Source: Oceanomicrobium pacificus (lineage in GTDB: Bacteria > Pseudomonadota > Alphaproteobacteria > Rhodobacterales > Rhodobacteraceae). From it: DNA of 64,000 nucleotides. Of the stretch, positions 52,839 through 62,268 are shown in pieces (position 1 is the first letter of the stretch; every line of letters begins with the position of its first letter). The notes beneath the pieces are model-generated. The model searched no databases, was not told the origin of the DNA, and saw only the letters and a program-made list of their open reading frames with translations. The stretch lies in the NCBI RefSeq assembly GCF_009833495.1, contig NZ_WUWG01000003.1, positions 620,001 to 684,000 of the forward strand, written 5' to 3'. The position numbers were made by a program, and so were the translations under genes.

Positions 52839-54143
52839 TCAGGCGTCGCCGAAGACCCGCTTGAAGATCGTGTCGACCTGCCGCGTGTGGTAGCCGAGAT
52901 CGAATTTCTCTTCGAGTTCGACTTCGGACAGCGCGGCGCGCACTTCCTCATCGGCCTTCAGCTCTTCGAGGAAATCCTTGCCCTCTTCCCAGACCTTCAT
53001 CGCGTTGCGCTGGACCAGCCGGTAGGCATCCTCTCGGCTCACACCTTTCTGGGTCAGGGCCAGAAGCACGCGCTGAGAGTGAACAAGCCCACGGAACTTG
53101 TTGAGATTGCTCATCATATTCTCAGGATAGACGACGAGTTTCTCGATCACCATTGTCAGACGTGCAAGCGCGAAATCGAGTGTGATGGTCGCGTCGGGGC
53201 CGATATTGCGCTCCACGGAACTGTGCGAAATATCCCGCTCGTGCCAGAGCGCGACATTCTCCATCGCCGGGACTACCGCCATGCGGACGAGCCGCGCCAG
53301 ACCGGTCAGGTTCTCGGTCAGGACCGGGTTGCGCTTGTGCGGCATGGCCGAGGAGCCTTTCTGCCCCTTGGAGAAGAATTCCTCCGCCTCCAGCACCTCG
53401 GTGCGCTGCATGTGGCGGATCTCGATGGCGATATTCTCGATCGAGGAGGCGACAACGCCAAGCGCCGCGAAGAAGGCCGCGTGACGGTCGCGCGGGATCA
53501 CCTGGGTCGAGATCGGCTCGGGTTCCAGTCCCAGCTTCGTGCAGACATGCTCCTCGACCGCAGGGTCGATATTGGCGAAGGTGCCCACTGCGCCCGAGAT
53601 CGCACCCGTGGCAATCTCCTTGCGGGCCTTTTTCAGCCGGTTCAGGTTGCGGTCCATTTCGGCATAGAAGCGGGCAAAGGTCAGGCCCATGGTCGTCGGC
53701 TCGGCATGGATGCCGTGGCTGCGCCCGATCCGCACCGTGTCCTTGTGCTCGAGCGCGCGTTTCTTCAGCGCGGCCAGCAGCTTTTCCATGTCCGCGATGA
53801 GCAGGTCCGAGGCGCGCACAAGCTGCACGTTGAAACAGGTGTCTAGCACGTCGGACGAGGTCATGCCCTGATGGACGAACCGGCTCTCCGGCCCGACATG
53901 TTCGGCCAGATGGGTCAGGAAGGCGATGACATCATGCTTGGTGACGGCCTCGATCTCGTCGATCCGCGCCACGTCGAATTCGACATCCTTGGCGGTCCAG
54001 ACGGCTTCGGCGGATTCCTTGGGGATGACGCCAAGCTCGGCCTGCGCATCGCAGGCATGGGCCTCGATCTCGTACCAGATCCGGAACTTCGTCTCAGGTG
54101 ACCAAATTGCAACCATTTCCGGTCGAGAGTAGCGCGGTATCAT
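52839..54143 (-). CDS. purB: Adenylosuccinate lyase
   Basis: 434 aa. It eliminates fumarate from SAICAR and from adenylosuccinate. The fumarase/aspartase-superfamily signature is GSSAMPHKRNPVL, with the catalytic Ser in the flexible loop before it. RFVHQGMTSSDVLDTCFNVQ and RIGRSHGIHAEPTTMGL supply the other active-site segments. MIPRYSRPEMVAIWSPE is the family start. Single gene, facing away from the small-protein operon at 54225. Confidence 0.96.
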   Translation of the reverse strand: MIPRYSRPEMVAIWSPETKFRIWYEIEAHACDAQAELGVIPKESAEAVWTAKDVEFDVARIDEIEAVTKHDVIAFLTHLAEHVGPESRFVHQGMTSSDVLDTCFNVQLVRASDLLIADMEKLLAALKKRALEHKDTVRIGRSHGIHAEPTTMGLTFARFYAEMDRNLNRLKKARKEIATGAISGAVGTFANIDPAVEEHVCTKLGLEPEPISTQVIPRDRHAAFFAALGVVASSIENIAIEIRHMQRTEVLEAEEFFSKGQKGSSAMPHKRNPVLTENLTGLARLVRMAVVPAMENVALWHERDISHSSVERNIGPDATITLDFALARLTMVIEKLVVYPENMMSNLNKFRGLVHSQRVLLALTQKGVSREDAYRLVQRNAMKVWEEGKDFLEELKADEEVRAALSEVELEEKFDLGYHTRQVDTIFKRVFGDA

Positions 54144-54224
54144 CGATATTCACCATGATTGTTGAGGCTGTTTCACGGCCTGATAAACTCTAAGTCACCG
54201 CAGAACAAGGAAAGGCATTGCCGC

Positions 54225-54575
54225 ATGGTCGGGATTCGCATCGCCGGGGTCGCTATCGCGCTCCTTTGCGCGCATCCTCTGGCCGCGCAGGAATGGCAAA
54301 GACTGAACGACGGGGAGCTTCTGACGACCCTGTCTGGCAAGTCCGTGGCCTTTGACGACCGCTCCAACGCCTATCACAGTTCCGGCCGCCTGCATGAGAC
54401 GGGCGCACGCGATCTGTGGGGCTACTGGCGTGTTGAACGCGGGCAGCTGTGCCACCAGATGCGGGGCGAACAGGCCTGGTCCTGCTACCGGGTGTCGGCG
54501 TCTTGGCGCGACGGGTTGCAGCTTCTGCGGTTCCGCGACGATACCGGGCGGGAGCAGGACGGGCGGATCGAATGA
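54225..54575 (+). CDS. Small secreted protein of unknown function
   Basis: 116 aa. Signal peptide 1-21 (MVGIRIAGVAIALLCAHPLA), then QEWQRLNDGELLTTLSGKSV and a beta-rich part with two cysteines (LCHQMRGEQAWSCYRVS) likely to pair. The pattern, a repeated short strand ending in WGYWRVERGQLCH, recurs in Rhodobacteraceae proteins of unknown role. ATG 54225 is chosen for the signal peptide. The end overlaps the DUF6314 gene by 4 bases. Confidence 0.75.
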   Translation: MVGIRIAGVAIALLCAHPLAAQEWQRLNDGELLTTLSGKSVAFDDRSNAYHSSGRLHETGARDLWGYWRVERGQLCHQMRGEQAWSCYRVSASWRDGLQLLRFRDDTGREQDGRIE

Positions 54576-55015
54576 CCGCGCCGCAGGCGTTGAGCGACTT
54601 TCTCGGAACATGGGACATCGAACGGCGGATCGACAGCGACCGGCCGGGGCAGGGCGGGCGCTTTCGCGGGACCGCAACGATTTCGGCGCGGGAGTCCGGC
54701 GCGCTCTATCACGAAAAAGGACGGCTGATGCTGCCCGACGGCACCGGTTTTCTGGCCGAGCGGCGTTATCACTGGAGTGCGGACGGCACGGGCGGAATTG
54801 CGGTCCGCTTCGACGATGGCCGACCGTTCCACCGGATCGGCCTTGGGGCGCCGGGCGCGCGGGACGATCACCTCTGTGCGGCGGATATGTACCGCGTTGC
54901 CTACGGTTTTTCGCGCTGGCCCCTCTGGCAGAGCCGCTGGCAGGTGACCGGCCCCGCCAAGGATTATCTGATGGTCTCGGACTATCGCCGCAGTGCAGCA
55001 TCGGACTTGTCTTGA
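54572..55015 (+). CDS. DUF6314 family protein
   Basis: 147 aa, cytoplasmic, predicted beta-barrel (lipocalin-like). LSDFLGTWDIERRIDSDRPG, TATISARESGALYHEKGRL and ERRYHWSADGTGGIAVRFDD fit DUF6314. The protein ends WQVTGPAKDYLMVSDYRR. The start overlaps the secreted-protein gene by 4 bases (ATGA), and bioY begins 55 bases downstream. No established function. Confidence 0.72.
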   Translation: MTAPQALSDFLGTWDIERRIDSDRPGQGGRFRGTATISARESGALYHEKGRLMLPDGTGFLAERRYHWSADGTGGIAVRFDDGRPFHRIGLGAPGARDDHLCAADMYRVAYGFSRWPLWQSRWQVTGPAKDYLMVSDYRRSAASDLS

Positions 55016-55070
55016 CGCCCCCTTTGGTGCAAGACAAGGGCAACGAATTCTCAAAATGGAGTGGGAGACG

Positions 55071-55667
55071 ATGGCAACCAAAACTGACGCAGTCCTGCAG
55101 GAAGCGGTCTGGCAAACCGAAGGCACCGGCCTTGCGGTCAAGCGGGTCGTGCTGGTCGTTGCGGGCATTCTGGCGCTTGCCATTGCTGCCAAGATCAAGG
55201 TGCCGATGTGGCCTGTGCCGATTACGATGGGCACATTCGCCGTGCTGACCATCGGTGCCGCTTACGGGCCGCGCCTCGGTCTGGCGACCATCATGGGCTA
55301 CATGATCATCGGTGCGCTCGGCTTCGACGTGTTTGCCTCTTCCTCGACAGAAGCCAACGGCCTGACCTACATGATGGGCGGCACCGGCGGCTATCTGGTG
55401 GGCTATGTGCTGGCGACGGTCGCGCTCGGCATGGCCGCGCGTCGCGGCTGGGACCGGTCGATCGGGCTGATGGCGCTCGCCATGCTGATCGGCAACGCGC
55501 TCATCTATGTGCCGGGGCTTCTATGGCTCGGCCATCTCTACACCTGGGAACAGCCGATCCTGCAGTGGGGCCTGACCCCGTTCCTGATCGGTGATGCGAT
55601 CAAGCTGGCGCTGGCTGCGCTGCTGGTGCCGGGCCTGTGGAAACTGCTTGGATCCGCACGGGCCTGA
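55071..55667 (+). CDS. bioY: Biotin transporter BioY (S component)
   Basis: 198 aa with six helices. The S component of the biotin ECF transporter, which can also work alone. KIKVPMWPVPITMGTFAVLT and GAAYGPRLGLATIMGYMIIG are the family core, and YMMGGTGGYLVGYVLATVAL the middle. ATG 55071 follows GGGAG; ATG 55056 is poorer. bioMN are not adjacent. An intrinsic terminator follows. Confidence 0.94.
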   Translation: MATKTDAVLQEAVWQTEGTGLAVKRVVLVVAGILALAIAAKIKVPMWPVPITMGTFAVLTIGAAYGPRLGLATIMGYMIIGALGFDVFASSSTEANGLTYMMGGTGGYLVGYVLATVALGMAARRGWDRSIGLMALAMLIGNALIYVPGLLWLGHLYTWEQPILQWGLTPFLIGDAIKLALAALLVPGLWKLLGSARA

Positions 55668-55697
55668 AGCCCTCCGCATCCGTCTGAAATGTTTGGA

Positions 55698-55723
55698 AAC
55701 CCCGGCTTCGGCCGGGGTTTTTT
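55698..55723 (+). terminator. Intrinsic terminator after bioY
   Basis: AACCCCGGC (55698-55706), loop TTCG, GCCGGGGTT (55711-55719), running into six T's in all (55718-55723). It is a perfect stem with a UUCG tetraloop, 31 bases after bioY. Confidence 0.92.
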
Positions 55724-55727
55724 CATG

Positions 55728-56066
55728 TCAGTCGGCGGTTGCTGGCCCGTCATACTGCCGTTCCACCCGGGCGACACGCAGAGTGAACCGCGCATACCAG
55801 CGGGTATGGCCCAGCTTCTGCGCCACCTGATGGGCGGCATTCTCCTTCCAGGCCCGGATTGCGGCCTCGTCGCGCCAGTAGCTGACGGTGATGCCGAACC
55901 CGTCCGCATCCCGCGCACTGTCGATCCCGAGAAACCCGTCCTGCTCGGCCGCGAATGTGGCCATCTTCTCTGCCATCGCGCCATATCCGTCATCGGGTCC
56001 GGCGCGCCGGTTGGCGAAGATCACGGCATAATAGGGTGTCGGGGGCAGGGCGCACGGATCGGTCAT
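55728..56066 (-). CDS. Antibiotic biosynthesis monooxygenase (ABM) domain protein
   Basis: 112 aa, ferredoxin-like ABM fold, YqjZ-like group: YYAVIFANRRAGPDDGYGAM, EQDGFLGIDSARDADGFGIT and SYWRDEAAIRAWKENAAHQV. It may act on small quinones or haem-like molecules; substrate unknown. ATG 56066 has GGAGG at ideal spacing and is preferred over GTG 56069. The gene ends 5 bases from the bioY terminator. Confidence 0.85.
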   Translation of the reverse strand: MTDPCALPPTPYYAVIFANRRAGPDDGYGAMAEKMATFAAEQDGFLGIDSARDADGFGITVSYWRDEAAIRAWKENAAHQVAQKLGHTRWYARFTLRVARVERQYDGPATAD

Positions 56067-56231
56067 CACGGGGCCTCCGGAAACAGGTAAGGGCCACGCA
56101 ATTCCCCACGTGGCCCTGAGCTTGGCGGACGTTACCTTGGAGAGATTTCGTCGGCCTGTGCATCATTTACGCAGGCCGCACTTGTGGGGTCAAGGTTCTT
56201 GTCGCCGTATCGGCCGCGCGGTGTTTGCCGG

Positions 56232-57071
56232 TCAGGCGTGGCGGTGCAGCCGTCGGTACTGGCTGGGGCTTTCGCCGATCGTCGCTGTGAAGCGTCGGGT
56301 GAAATAGGCCGGGTCCGAAAAGCCCAGCTCCTCCGCGATTTCCGACACGCGCAGATCCGTCGTGGCCAGCGTTTCACGGGCCATCTCCATCACCCGGCTC
56401 TGGATGAAATGGGAGGCCGGCTTGCCGGTGGCCCGGCGGCAGATCCGCGTCAGATGGGTCGGTGTTACATCGAGCCGGCGCGCATAGTCGATCACGCTCT
56501 CGCTGCGGTCGAACCGTTCCTCGACAAGCGCGAGGAACCGCTGCAGCAGGTCGCCGCGCGGTGCCTCCTCGGCCAGTGCCAGTTTCGGATTGTCGGCCAG
56601 TTGGCGACGGAACCAGACGGACAGAAGCCCGCTGACATAAAGCATAGCCTCCAGCCGGTCAGAGCCGGGGGCTTGCGATTCCTGGAACAGCATCTCGAAC
56701 CGTTGGGCCAGGTCGCGCTGATCGCCCGGTGCCACGCTGTTGCACAGGATCGGAACCTCGGGCAGCACCATCTGGCCATTGTCGGGCAGAAGCGCCACCC
56801 AGCCCTTGGTGCCGGGCGTGAAGGACAGGCCGAAGGGCATGTGCATGGGGAGCGACATGGCCGCTTGTGCGCCGAAGCCGCGAACATCTTCGCCGATCCT
56901 GATCCGGCCGCCGCCGCAGGTGACGCGCAGGAAGAGATGCATCGGGGCAGGGCGGGGCTCGGCCAGCGACCAGTTGAACTGGGCGGTGGCGGCGGTCAGC
57001 GTCATGCATTGCGGGGCCGCATTCGCGGGGCACGCCGTGGCAGAGCTGAAATCATGGGTCGGTGTCGTCAT
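56232..57071 (-). CDS. AraC family transcriptional regulator
   Basis: 279 aa. An N-terminal cupin-like effector domain (1-165, SWLAEPRPAPMHLFLRV-type strands) is followed by a C-terminal pair of HTHs (about 185-279): RRLDVTPTHLTRICRRATGK and VSEIAEELGFSDPAYFTRRF. The ending SQYRRLHRHA is typical. The target may be the ABM gene 165 bases downstream or the divergent region, which is unproven. Confidence 0.9.
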   Translation of the reverse strand: MTTPTHDFSSATACPANAAPQCMTLTAATAQFNWSLAEPRPAPMHLFLRVTCGGGRIRIGEDVRGFGAQAAMSLPMHMPFGLSFTPGTKGWVALLPDNGQMVLPEVPILCNSVAPGDQRDLAQRFEMLFQESQAPGSDRLEAMLYVSGLLSVWFRRQLADNPKLALAEEAPRGDLLQRFLALVEERFDRSESVIDYARRLDVTPTHLTRICRRATGKPASHFIQSRVMEMARETLATTDLRVSEIAEELGFSDPAYFTRRFTATIGESPSQYRRLHRHA

Positions 57072-57201
57072 CTGGGGGCCGCTTGTTTGAAGACAAGTAA
57101 TCAGACAATCGAGACGCATCAACGCCAAGGGTTGCGGCCAAATGTGGCGAGATCATGGTCGTGCTGTGCCATTTTGGCACCGAATGCGATGCATTGACGC
57201 A

Positions 57202-58125
57202 TCAGACAATCGATGAAACGAGGTCCTCGGCCGGTGTTTCGTCGATGCGGACAGTGCGCCACGCGGTCATTCGGTTGCGGAACCAGGTGCGCTGGCGCTT
57301 GGCAAACTGCCGTGTCCGGAGCGCCCCGAGCGCGAGCGCCGCGTCGCGCGACATCCGGCCTTGCAGATGGTCCCAGAGCGCGTCTGCGCCAAGTGCCCGG
57401 GACGAGGGCCAGGCCGGATCCAGTCCAGCTTCATGGGCCCGCGCCACTTCATTGAGCGCGCCAAGATCGACCATCTGGCCGAACCGCCGTGTGATCCGCG
57501 CATTCAGCCATGCCGGTGCCGAGGTCAGCACAAGCGCTGTCGAAGCTTCAAGCGGCACGAGGGGTGGCGGCGTGTCGGCCTGCCAGTCGCGCAGCGTCCG
57601 TCCTGTGGCGCGCAGCACCTCCCAGGCGCGTTGCAGCCGCGCCGGATTGAACGGATCGAGATGGTCGAGCGCCGCCGGGTCGAGCGCCACGAGCGCCGCG
57701 CGCAATCCGTCGGTGCCGCCGTCGCGACGGAGCGCGTCGCCCTCGGCGCGGACATCTGCTGGCACGGGCGGGATCTGTGCAAGGCCCTCGGTCAGGGCCG
57801 AGAGGTAAAGTCCGGTGCCGCCGACGATGATCGGGCGCTGGCCGGCGCCGCGACACGCATCGAGTGCTGCATCGACATCCCGCAGCCAATGGCCGACCGA
57901 ATAGGCGACATCCATCGCGATGTGGCCGTAGAGCCGATGCGGTGCGCGGGCAAGGTCTGCCGCGTCCGGACGCGCAGACAGGATCTGCCATCCGTCATAG
58001 ACCTGAATGGCGTCCGCATTGACGACGGCGCCGCCAAGATTTTCCGCCAGCGCCAGCGCAAGGGCCGACTTGCCGGAGGCTGTCGGTCCGGCGATCAGGA
58101 TCGGGTCTGTCTGTCGGTCACGCAT
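57202..58125 (-). CDS. miaA: tRNA dimethylallyltransferase
   Basis: 307 aa. It adds the dimethylallyl group to A37 of tRNAs that read UNN codons. P-loop GPTASGKSA (13-21), NADAIQVYDGWQIL (usually D-S-M-Q in this position, here D-A-I-Q), RAPHRLYGHI and VGGTGLYLSALTEG. The C-terminal zinc-finger region of eukaryotic forms is absent. Downstream of the hflX-hydrolase group on the same strand, separated by an AT-rich 125-base gap. Confidence 0.94.
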   Translation of the reverse strand: MRDRQTDPILIAGPTASGKSALALALAENLGGAVVNADAIQVYDGWQILSARPDAADLARAPHRLYGHIAMDVAYSVGHWLRDVDAALDACRGAGQRPIIVGGTGLYLSALTEGLAQIPPVPADVRAEGDALRRDGGTDGLRAALVALDPAALDHLDPFNPARLQRAWEVLRATGRTLRDWQADTPPPLVPLEASTALVLTSAPAWLNARITRRFGQMVDLGALNEVARAHEAGLDPAWPSSRALGADALWDHLQGRMSRDAALALGALRTRQFAKRQRTWFRNRMTAWRTVRIDETPAEDLVSSIV

Positions 58126-58250
58126 AGTGCCACGTCCATGCCATATGAGGCGCAGGGGTCAAGTCTTTGGATCTCTGGCACAATCCATATTTAACATAAT
58201 ATTGATTATGCGACTTATGTAATGAGCCGGTCTGAAATGCGGCGCGTGCC

Positions 58251-59081
58251 CTAGCCCAGCAGTTCGGCCATCATGTCGGAGTCCGGATCGGCCAGACCGT
58301 CGATCACATCGAAATGGTGGCACCCTGCGACATGCCGTGACGAGACGGACGCGCACAGCCCGAACCATGCGAGCGCCAGCAGATCATTCTGCCGCAGAAA
58401 CTCGGGCCGCTCCGCCGCACCGACCCAGCAGGACACGTTCATGTCCGCCCGCGGTGTCAGAAGCGCCGGGCTGTCCGCCACGGCGCGCGCCGGATCAAGC
58501 CGGAAGTCCGAATTCAGCTCAAGTTTCAGGAGCGGCCGCAAATCATGCACGCCGCTGATCGACATGACATGCGCGATCCGGTCGACAATGGCGCCCGGAA
58601 CGGCGCTGTCCGTGCAAATGAGCCGCGTGACGAGGTGCCCGCCTGCGGAATGGCCCGCCAGCCGGATCGGCCCGTCCACGCGCCCTGCCGCGTCGATGAG
58701 CGCTGCGCCGACATCGGCCACCACGTCCGAGATATGAACCTGCGGCGCGAGCCGGTAGCTCGGCATGACCACGGTCCAGCCATGCGCCAGTGCGCCACGG
58801 GCGAAATGCGACCAGGTCGACTTGTCGAACATCCGCCAGTAGCCGCCATGCACGAACATCAGAAGACCGCGGCTCTCGCCCGTGGGCCGGAACAGGTCAT
58901 AGGCTTGGCGCGGTTCGGGACCATAGGAGATATCGGCCTCCAGCCGCCCTGCCCGGTCCAATTCCGCGCGAAATGCCGGCGCGTCTTCCTGCCAGCGTTC
59001 AACGAACCCCTCCGCGCCCGGAATATGGTCGCGATTGGCATAGGCATCGTCCCAGTCGGTGATCGGCGCTGGCAGCTTCAT
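58251..59081 (-). CDS. Alpha/beta hydrolase, arylformamidase-like
   Basis: 276 aa. HGGYW at 78-82 (oxyanion hole) and nucleophile S145 in LAGHSAGGHLVTRL; the acid and His are probably in SCWVGAAERPEFL and VAGCHHFDVIDG. This HGGYW/GHSAGG type resembles kynurenine formamidases and carboxylesterases. With a kynureninase gene at 40340 it could supply the missing formamidase activity, but the link is inference. The start lies 2 bases after hflX. Confidence 0.83.
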   Translation of the reverse strand: MKLPAPITDWDDAYANRDHIPGAEGFVERWQEDAPAFRAELDRAGRLEADISYGPEPRQAYDLFRPTGESRGLLMFVHGGYWRMFDKSTWSHFARGALAHGWTVVMPSYRLAPQVHISDVVADVGAALIDAAGRVDGPIRLAGHSAGGHLVTRLICTDSAVPGAIVDRIAHVMSISGVHDLRPLLKLELNSDFRLDPARAVADSPALLTPRADMNVSCWVGAAERPEFLRQNDLLALAWFGLCASVSSRHVAGCHHFDVIDGLADPDSDMMAELLG

Positions 59082-59083
59082 TC

Positions 59084-60355
59084 CTATTTTCCTTTACCGA
59101 ACAGGCTCTTGTATTGGTTCTTTTGCTTCTCGGTCCATTCAACATCCAGCACAGGACCGCCATCCTCCTGCCGTTCGTCTTGCACGACCTTCTGGCCGTA
59201 GAGCCATGCGCGGGCCTTGCCGTCCCCGTGGCCGAGCGGCAGCCGAGCGACGCTTTTGGGCTCAGACAGGCCGATCTCCACCGCCTCGAAAAAGGCGTCC
59301 ATTCCCTCCCCGCTCAGGGCCGACATGGCAACCTTGCGCGGGTCGCGGCTAGCGGCCTGCCGGATCGCGTCGGCGCGGTCCTCGGGCACGGCGTCGATCT
59401 TGTTCCAGACCTCGACCATCCGGTCCTGCACGTCCGCTCCGACGCCGAGCGTGCTGAGGATCGTGCGGACATCCTGCGCCTGTTCCTCGCTCTCTGGGTG
59501 GGAAATGTCCCGCACATGGATGATGAGATCGGCGTCGAGCACCTCTTCGAGCGTTGCGCGGAACGCCGCGACAAGCTGCGTCGGCAGGTCGGAAACAAAG
59601 CCAACCGTATCGGACAGGATGACCTCCTTGCCCGAGCCCAGCGTGACCGCCCGCATTGTCGGGTCGAGCGTAGCAAAAAGCATGTCTTTCGCCAGCACGG
59701 AAGCGCCCGTCAAGCGGTTGAAAATCGTCGATTTTCCTGCGTTCGTATAGCCCACGAGAGCGACGATCGGATAGGGGATCTTCTTGCGTGCCTCGCGGTG
59801 CAGCTTGCGGGTGTTGACTACCTTTTTCAGCTGCGCCTTGATCCGCAGGATCTGGTCGTTGAGCGCGCGTCGGTCAGCCTCGATCTGTGTCTCGCCGGGG
59901 CCGCCGATGAAGCCGAGGCCACCGCGCTGCCGCTCAAGGTGGGTCCAGGAGCGCACCAGCCGCGATTTCTGATAGGTCAGATGTGCCAGATCGACCTGCA
60001 GCACCCCTTCCCGTGTTGCTGCCCGTTCCCCGAAAATCTCCAGAATGAGGCCGGTCCGGTCGAGGATCTTGACGTGCCATTCCTTTTCCAGATTGCGCTG
60101 CTGGATCGGAGTCAGCGGTCCGTCAACGATCACAAGACCGACATCCAAGGCCTTGAAAAGACTTTTCAATTCTTCGGTCTTGCCGGTGCCGAACAACATG
60201 CCGGACCGCACTTTGGGAACAGGCACGACAGCAGCATGCACGACCTCCAGGTCGGGCAAGGCTTCGGTCAGCGACCGGGCTTCTTCGAGCGCCAGATCGG
60301 CCGCGCGGATCCGGCCTGACCGCGGAATGTCCGGGTGCAGGACGGCCACGCGCAT
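59084..60355 (-). CDS. hflX: GTPase HflX
   Basis: 423 aa. A ribosome-splitting GTPase that rescues stalled 70S ribosomes under stress. The HflX domain has MLFGTGKTEEL and GGPGETQIE (151-159). The G domain has G1 GYTNAGKST (202-210), G3 DTVGF and G4 NKID. The C-terminal stretch after 370 is short. ATG 60355 gives MRVAVLHPDIP. It follows hfq by 10 bases, the common hfq-hflX arrangement. Confidence 0.95.
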   Translation of the reverse strand: MRVAVLHPDIPRSGRIRAADLALEEARSLTEALPDLEVVHAAVVPVPKVRSGMLFGTGKTEELKSLFKALDVGLVIVDGPLTPIQQRNLEKEWHVKILDRTGLILEIFGERAATREGVLQVDLAHLTYQKSRLVRSWTHLERQRGGLGFIGGPGETQIEADRRALNDQILRIKAQLKKVVNTRKLHREARKKIPYPIVALVGYTNAGKSTIFNRLTGASVLAKDMLFATLDPTMRAVTLGSGKEVILSDTVGFVSDLPTQLVAAFRATLEEVLDADLIIHVRDISHPESEEQAQDVRTILSTLGVGADVQDRMVEVWNKIDAVPEDRADAIRQAASRDPRKVAMSALSGEGMDAFFEAVEIGLSEPKSVARLPLGHGDGKARAWLYGQKVVQDERQEDGGPVLDVEWTEKQKNQYKSLFGKGK

Positions 60356-60365
60356 TGCGTCAGGA

Positions 60366-60608
60366 TTATCCAGCGTTGTCCTCGCCCTCGTAAAGCAGCA
60401 CGGGCTGGGACGGCATGATCGTCGAGATCGCGTGCTTGTAGACCAGTTGCGCCTGTCCGTCGCGGCGCAGGAGCACGCAGAAATTGTCAAACCAGGTGAT
60501 CACACCCTGCAATTTCACCCCGTTGACCAGAAAAATCGTCACCGGGATCTTCGATTTGCGCACGTTGTTGAGAAATGCGTCCTGTAAATTTTGCTTGTCG
60601 GCAGCCAT
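60366..60608 (-). CDS. hfq: RNA chaperone Hfq
   Basis: 80 aa hexameric Sm-like protein that pairs small RNAs with mRNAs. Sm1 is [20 protein letters not shown], and the Sm2 motif is YKHAIS (57-62). The short tail (EGEDNAG) is typical of alphaproteobacteria, without the long disordered C-terminus of E. coli Hfq. Upstream of hflX, 143 bases after trkH. Confidence 0.98.
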   Translation of the reverse strand: MAADKQNLQDAFLNNVRKSKIPVTIFLVNGVKLQGVITWFDNFCVLLRRDGQAQLVYKHAISTIMPSQPVLLYEGEDNAG

Positions 60609-60751
60609 TGTTTTCAGCCTTCAGTTTTGTAGGCGGGCACCTGACGGAGCCGGCCCTTTATCGTTCTTGTGTCCTATTCATGGGGTCCCGACCGGGGAAA
60701 TTCCAGCCTGAAACGCAAAAATTCTGCAAATGATGGGCCCCGAAGCGCAGG

Positions 60752-62266
60752 TTAGCGCCAGTAATCGGGATTGAGCAAGGCGATAACGGCCAAAGTCTCG
60801 ATTCTGCCAAGGATCATGCAGGCCGAGAAGATCCAGTAGCCCGCATTGCCGAGCACCGTGTAGCTGTCGATCCCCTGCGGCAGTGTATGGATGATCGGCC
60901 CGGTGTTGGACAGGCCCGCAACCGCCAGAAGCAGGCTCGACTCGAAACTGTGCCCCGCCATGCTGAAGCCGAGGATCGCGGCGGCCATCGCGAGCAGGAA
61001 GAGCATCAGGAAGAGCCACGCCACCTGCGCGCCCTGCTTTCGGAAGCGCCGCGCGGCCAGCGACCCTGCCCCGCCGATCGAATGCGGATGTGCCACGCGG
61101 TCCAGTTCGCGCAGACCGTGCTTGTAGAGCGCATAGATCCGCAGGAGCTTCACGCCCGAGGCAGTGGTCGCAACGCCGCCGCCGATGATCGCAAGCGACA
61201 GGAGCACGATGCCCGCGGAATCGAGCCCCGACCAGAAACGCGCGTCGCTCCAGGCCTGGCTCTCGAAGCCGAGCGTCGTGAGGAAAGAGGTGATGGTGAA
61301 GAGCCCGCCCCAGAGCGCCTCCAGCCCCAGTCCGACATTGCCCGTCTGCTCCGTGTCGAAGGTCGCGAACCAGTGCCGCAGGAACAGGAAGAGTGAGATC
61401 GACCCGATCAGGAACCCCGCGAGGCGAAATTCGGGGTCGCTCAACATCCAGCGCAGGCGCCCCTGCATGACAATCGCCCGCCAGCTGCGGTGCGAGATGG
61501 CGAAGACAAGGAAGATCAGGATCGCCGCTTCGCCGACAAAACCTGACGACCCGCCCGACAGGCCACCCACCGGCGAAATGGCGCTCGTCGACACGGTTGC
61601 CATACCGTGGCTGAGGGCAACGAAGGGTCGGTCGCCCGCAAGAATCAGGATGAGCACCAGAACCGCCGTCACGATCGTGTAGGGCACGATCAGGATACGG
61701 CTCTGGCGGATGATCCGGTCGGACATTTCCTTGGATGCTCCCGTCTTCGACCGCGTGCCGGACCCGAGCCGCATGGAGGCGGACCGGATTTCGAATCCGC
61801 CCAGGTTCATCGGCTCCAGAATGGCGACGGCAAAAAGCAGCACCAGAAATCCGCCCAGCCAGCCGGTGATCGACCGCCAGAGGTGAATGGGCTGCATGAT
61901 CTCGGCCGGGAAATCGAACACCGTCGCGCCCGTTGTCGTGAAGCTCGACAGCATCTCGAAATAGGCCTGCCCGTAGGTGATGGACGGCACGAGCTGTTCG
62001 AGCGGCACCGCGAGCACCAAAGGCAGGAGCGCGAAAGTCAGGAGCAGCGTGATGAGATGCGATTTGGCGGAAATATCGGGCGTCCGGTTCATCATCGACA
62101 GGCCCAGAAGCCCGAACATCGCCGCGAAGAAGAGCCCCGAATAGAGAAATATCCGCCCCGCCAGCCACAGTTCCAGCTGCGCGGCATGGGCCGCGGGCAA
62201 CAGCATGGCCAGTGACCCGATCAGCCCGATCAGCACAAAGAGTGGAAACTGGCGCAGGCCGCTCAT
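60752..62266 (-). CDS. trkH: Trk-type potassium uptake membrane subunit TrkH
   Basis: 504 aa with about ten to twelve hydrophobic segments organised as M1-P-M2 repeats; filter-like glycine segments include TTGATVFD, STSAISPVGG and ATTASGVK. TrkH forms the K+ channel-like pathway gated by TrkA. The start lies 2 bases after trkA, so expression is coupled. C-terminal end NPDYWR. Confidence 0.95.
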   Translation of the reverse strand: MSGLRQFPLFVLIGLIGSLAMLLPAAHAAQLELWLAGRIFLYSGLFFAAMFGLLGLSMMNRTPDISAKSHLITLLLTFALLPLVLAVPLEQLVPSITYGQAYFEMLSSFTTTGATVFDFPAEIMQPIHLWRSITGWLGGFLVLLFAVAILEPMNLGGFEIRSASMRLGSGTRSKTGASKEMSDRIIRQSRILIVPYTIVTAVLVLILILAGDRPFVALSHGMATVSTSAISPVGGLSGGSSGFVGEAAILIFLVFAISHRSWRAIVMQGRLRWMLSDPEFRLAGFLIGSISLFLFLRHWFATFDTEQTGNVGLGLEALWGGLFTITSFLTTLGFESQAWSDARFWSGLDSAGIVLLSLAIIGGGVATTASGVKLLRIYALYKHGLRELDRVAHPHSIGGAGSLAARRFRKQGAQVAWLFLMLFLLAMAAAILGFSMAGHSFESSLLLAVAGLSNTGPIIHTLPQGIDSYTVLGNAGYWIFSACMILGRIETLAVIALLNPDYWR

Positions 62267-62268
62267 CG

